The translations under genes and the position numbers were made by a program. Positions 59,716-64,000 of a stretch of 64,000 nucleotides of DNA are shown here, piece after piece. Positions within the stretch are counted from its first letter, which is position 1, and each line of letters opens with the position of its first letter. Under the pieces are notes generated by a model. The model made no database searches and was not told the DNA's origin. It saw only the letters and a list, made by a program, of their open reading frames with translations. Origin of the DNA: Primula veris (lineage: Eukaryota; Streptophyta; Magnoliopsida; Ericales; Primulaceae); the NCBI GenBank assembly GCA_963682055.1, contig OY821745.1, positions 3,355,501 to 3,419,500 of the forward strand. Direction: 5' to 3'.

Positions 59716-62700
59716 GTTTTTGGTCCCACTTAAACGTTATCTATCTATCCATCGGTAATGCATGGTACTTAAAAAAAGAAAATATGGTGGAATTTTAGGT
59801 CCTACGAGCTTTTCTTTATCATTGTATCTGTATCTTTATTTTTAGGTGGCATACTTTGTTTTCAAATTATTGAATATTTAGAAATTATGGATCTTATTTG
59901 TTGTATATTAAAACAATGTACAGTGGCGAGGTTTGTTTTTAGAGTTTGGAATTTGAACGATATGTGGTCATTGAAGAGGGTATAACTAGCTAGGTCCAGT
60001 TCTCTTCTTCTTTTTTTTCTGCGATGTGGTAATTCACGTATTTGTTTTTAATGTATACGGACGGCGTTAACGGTGTTTTGAGAATTCAAATTATCCAGAG
60101 TTCATAGTGCACGTACACATCTTTTAGAGTGTCATCTAACAAATGAAATTAAAACAATCAAATAGTCTAGATTTATGCGTGAGTTTTGTAATTTTATTTT
60201 TATATAATTTTAATATATAAAATAAGATATATTAAAATCATTGATTTTTTTACTGATTTTTAAATAATACTTAAATTTATGTTAGTCTCAACTAGGGTTC
60301 TATAATTTTGTTTTGGTTTTTATTGTGTTGTAAAGTTAATTATTAATTTACAAAATTATAATTTGTATTTTATATATTAAAATTATATAATAAAAAAATT
60401 ACAAAACTCACGCATAAATCTAAACCATTGGATTGTTTTAATTTTATCCGTTAGATGAAATGCATTATTCGAGAATTTGAATCCGTACTTAATTATATCA
60501 TACTTTAATATTCTAAAATGCAATAAGCAGATAACTTATCAATTCAAATTTATGTGCCTGTTTGTCTGGACAGATGGATCGGTTTTTTGAAACGCTAACG
60601 GATTTATATAAATGTGGATATGGAGAATGGAGATCTCATATCAGATACATCACAAATTACATGATGTCTCAAAAGTAATTGTTATAAGTGGAATTTAGTT
60701 GTTAAACAAATATTACTTTTCATAAGAAAGGTTGCTGTTTCATCCTAATTCCCATCTCCATACTTTCCTTTTATGTACGCAAGGAATGTATTTATCAATT
60801 ACCGTAGTGTGATTCCCATTCTTATTCCATGCTAAATTATCAAATCCGAACTTATGATTACAATTTATGTGGCTACACACTAACGTTACGAGATTAATTA
60901 AGTAATCGAAGTGAGAGCTTCCAATGGAAGCAGTTTACTTAGGTGCTAATTATAGGTACGTTAGCTACACTACAAGGTGGTTAGATTAAGTTAATCAGTT
61001 TTTCCTTTAACAACAATAAGGACATAATAAAATTAAGTGGTGACATTAGACGACAAACCCGTACACGTCCATAACTATAACAAGCTTACTCCTCAGTGTA
61101 ATCCTAGTAAAAGAACTTTAAAATTTATAATGTACCCATAATATTCTTACTATAAGAGAGTGATTAGTGGTTACATGGGTAAAAGCCATGATTTAATGGA
61201 AAAAACTTATCCTAATGGTCTAATTACTTTTTTCTTACTAGAAGTTACAAGACTAACTTTCTTTATACTTTTTCTTTGAGGCACCGAGTTATGTGTACAT
61301 GATTAACTTGTGAATTATTGCAATACTTCGTGGGAGATGATTTAAAATAATTTCTATCATGTGTGTTAAGTAAAGAAAATGTGGTATGAACCTCTATTAA
61401 AACCTATTCCTCATATGAAAACTGGTTCACCAATCACAATTGTTATTGTTAGGGCTATCATTTATATGTCAAAGAAACGACCACACACAAGCCATATTGG
61501 CTACCCCTACACAAATACTTATAAAAATGAAAATTCAATTCACAAGAGTAATAGAAGAAGAAAACTCATGTGATCATCTTCTTTTATTTGTCTCACTCTC
61601 CCTTTCTTTTTTGCATGTTTTACAAGTGTAAAATCGATTTTAGTAACGTATAATATCTCTCTTTTATGGTCTCGTTGAGAAAGTTCTGAAGTTTGGCCTT
61701 TTAAGTTTTGTACTTTTATTACTTAATTAGAACTAAAAGATTACTCTCTGTGTTAAGTACAAACAAATTACAATCGCAAAAGCATATATACCCCAACATC
61801 CATATTATGTATATAAAATGATAAACATGCTATGCATCCTTAGTTAAACGTCTTTTATCTGATGGAATATATATTTTTTAATTGTCAAATTCTACTTATT
61901 TTCAATTCCCTATTGGGGATATTCTGAGTATTACACAAAGGAGTAAAACATCTTGTTTTACCAATTTAATTACACTCATCAACATGCAAATTAGTACTCT
62001 CACGGGTATGATTCACTTATAAAGTCCTTAGATTCTCTTCATAATGATAATAATAAATAATAAACTTTGGTTAAAATCTAGAAAGCGCATATTAGTGTGT
62101 CGGGGTCATCTGCATTGGATTTGGAAACCCAAATCTTGCATTGCTTTAATCTAAATTATGACTAAATATATAATTTTCTTATGAATTAAATTGTAGCTCA
62201 ACTATTTTGAATAGTGTATGATGTCTATATATTCGTACCCTAGCTAGCCCACCATACTTGATAAACATATAATTTCAGGGAAAAAAGAGAGAAAGGAAAT
62301 AAAGCTAGGCAAGATAAGCTTAGGAGACATATCTGGATATATTTCATGACGTGCTAATAAATAAATCAATCAATTACAAAAAAAAATTATAAAAGTTATA
62401 GGGGCACTTAAACTTGTCAATTAGAGAAACTCACAAATCTACAGAAGGGGTTGGTCCATTGAATTATTGGTATGATATGGCATCACTTGGTTGGTTGATT
62501 GATCATACTACTTGGGACACTTGCTACAAGTTTATAGGGGAAAAAATATTTATCTTCTTAACGGCCAGGAATTTCATTTAACTAATTTATTTATTTGTTC
62601 TAAATAGAAGAAGCACATTAATCATAAAATTAAAAAATTGAGGTTTAGAAAGGTGTAACTAAACAAAACTATAATTTATTTTCAAAAAACAAACAAACTA

Positions 62701-63289
62701 CTATCAAATAAAGGAATCTTATGAACATTCTATAAAAAGAAAATAATGAGTTGTAAACCTTAAACCCAATTGGTTGGGTGGGTGACACATAAGAAAGGGT
62801 TGTGTGACCCACAAGGATTGGGTGTGTATACCTTAGAAATCTCAGTGTTGAGGTGAAGCCACGTTTTGTCTTACAAAAAACCATCCCAAAATAGAAATAG
62901 TTAGTGGCAAAGTTGCAGAAAAATGTAAGTTTGAAGGGTGTAATGGTTAATGGTAAAATGCTGGATCGCAAGAATAAAAGGGAAAATTCAACTTTTTTTT
63001 AGAGAGGGTATAAATAACACTAGGATAACGTACGTGTTCATAGTACCTAGAAAATTATTTATTTGTACACAAAATATTACTAGGTTTTGGTTTACTATAC
63101 GTACTTCCATTTCGTACAAAATTAGTTAAACGTACAATGCATATATAGTGTTCTGAGAATCCTTAATAACTACTCTTACTAGACAATTGATACGAATACA
63201 ATTTTGTGTAAGACGAGGATTTCAAACAAGAGAAATATACTTCTTTCCGAAAATGATTTTTTACTATTTACAGTCGTGAATAACAATAG
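59716..63289. other. AT-rich intergenic DNA
   Basis: Apart from a foldback element at about 60130-60465 I see no gene. ORFs at 61379-61631 and 62669-62971 lack recognisable domains. Confidence 0.5.
60130..60465. mobile_element. Foldback MITE
   Basis: Arms of about 70 bp: ATTAAAACAATCAAATAGTC ... TTTATGCGTGAGTTTTGTAA on the left and the inverse on the right (TTACAAAACTCACGCATAAA ... GGATTGTTTTAATTTTATC). The centre, with TAGTCTCAACTAGGG, resembles text near 14150-14180. Confidence 0.65.
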
Positions 63290-63749
63290 AATTATAAAAC
63301 CTTATTTTACAATCATATTGATTATATTCAAAAACTAGATTCGTTTTCACGTTGGTTTATTGCTCAGTCAACCACAGAAAATAGTCCCTTTTTAAATGTT
63401 TTAAAAACTTTTCAAAAAAATTGGACAACTGCAAAAGGGGAAATTATTTCTGTTGTACATCCCCCTTCAGAGCATTTAAAACTTCGTGCAGGAGATGCTG
63501 CTATTGAATCTGTAGCATTTTCTCATGAAAAACAGTTAAATTTTACGAATTTAACACTTCAAACTATTTGTTCCCAATTAAGCCGTATCGAGAAAAATGG
63601 TGAAATTATTTTCTACAATAAGGAAAAAATAAAAATGCCTAGCACTTCTAAAACTCATAATACTAGTCAAAAGTTTATTGAATCTACTATTTTAAAACTC
63701 CTTCTTTCGTTACAAGAAAAAAAGGACAATAATACTCTATACATTTAGG
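63290..63749 (+). pseudogene. Coding relic, possibly endogenous pararetrovirus movement-protein region
   Basis: An open frame of about 150 codons from just after a stop near 63287 to TAG at 63749, without an initiating ATG near its start, so it is the 3' part of a longer coding sequence. Base composition is richer and codon-like compared with its flanks. Readable features are an aromatic FSRWF near the start, a KNWTTAKGE segment, a HPPSEHLKL segment and a coiled stretch TLQTICSQLSRIEKN, then a basic, Ser/Thr-rich end. The pattern recalls the C-terminal side of caulimovirid-type movement proteins found as old copies in plant genomes. No protease or reverse transcriptase follows; the next 250 bp are AT-rich. 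Family placement is tentative. Confidence 0.4.
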
Positions 63750-64000
63750 TGAGATGCGAAATTTACATATATATTTTTTTATATTATTATTGATAACAAC
63801 GGGCGGAATTACATAATTTCAGTATCCTTAGAACAACCTATGCGGGCTAAGCAAATTGAAATAATATAAAAGCATAAATGGTGTCAACATATATACCCAC
63901 CAACTTCTAATATCACACACAACTTATCCAACCCTAGAAATACGATAAAACTAAGCCAAAAAGACGAAAAATACAACATAAAAAATCCCAACTATCACGA
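63750..64000. other. AT-rich right edge
   Basis: No feature seen. Confidence 0.5.

Noticed and set aside
1..64000. CRISPR arrays, bacterial operons, phage
   Set aside because: The repeats are irregular or microsatellite-like, and the spliced genes show a plant nuclear genome.

Overview
This is a low-GC, intron- and transposon-rich stretch of a plant nuclear genome, almost certainly a eudicot. The evidence is a plant F-box/FBA gene, REM-type B3 genes, a plant-type DHHC palmitoyltransferase, an RNase T2 gene of the S-RNase type, Copia and L1 retroelements, many MITEs and a nuclear tRNA-Gln. I cannot name the species.

1-9.6 kb: an intact single-exon F-box gene (+ strand, 1964-3199) lies about 5 kb from a broken, S-RNase-like RNase T2 gene (- strand, 8135-9518). 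Between them are two copies of a segmental duplication that carry fragments of the F-box gene and of the RNase 3' end. F-box plus RNase T2 is the gene pairing of S-RNase self-incompatibility loci. This is the most provocative feature of the window, but the RNase copy is frameshifted.

9.6-15.1 kb holds only repeats and AT-rich DNA. 15.1-22.15 kb is a complete Copia-type LTR retrotransposon with 203-bp LTRs that match base for base, a 5-bp target duplication and a decayed interior. Its 3' LTR stops 52 bp before the start codon of a three-exon REM/B3 gene (22198-26052, +). A second REM/B3 gene (29476-26997, -) faces it tail to tail. The third exon of that gene is split by a 498-bp hAT-type MITE with an 8-bp target duplication.

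30.5-31 kb has an old RNase H fragment of a LINE. 33.8-39.8 kb is a complete five-exon DHHC S-acyltransferase gene (- strand, 432 residues, all introns phase 0) with a foldback MITE in its first intron.

42.7-43.9 kb is a solo LTR containing an array of CGATCGGTCG motifs. 44.8-45.4 kb has a 73-bp direct repeat around a small unidentified ORF. 48.56-55.2 kb is an L1-type LINE with both ORFs open, a poly-A tail and a 14-bp target duplication, so it is young and possibly mobile. 58.76 kb is a tRNA-Gln(UUG) gene. 59.0-59.7 kb is a tandem duplication containing a MITE. 63.3-63.75 kb is a coding fragment that looks like an endogenous pararetrovirus or movement-protein relic.

Host gene models were built by matching reading frames across GT-AG junctions by eye. 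Family names rest on motifs recognised in the translations, not on database searches.
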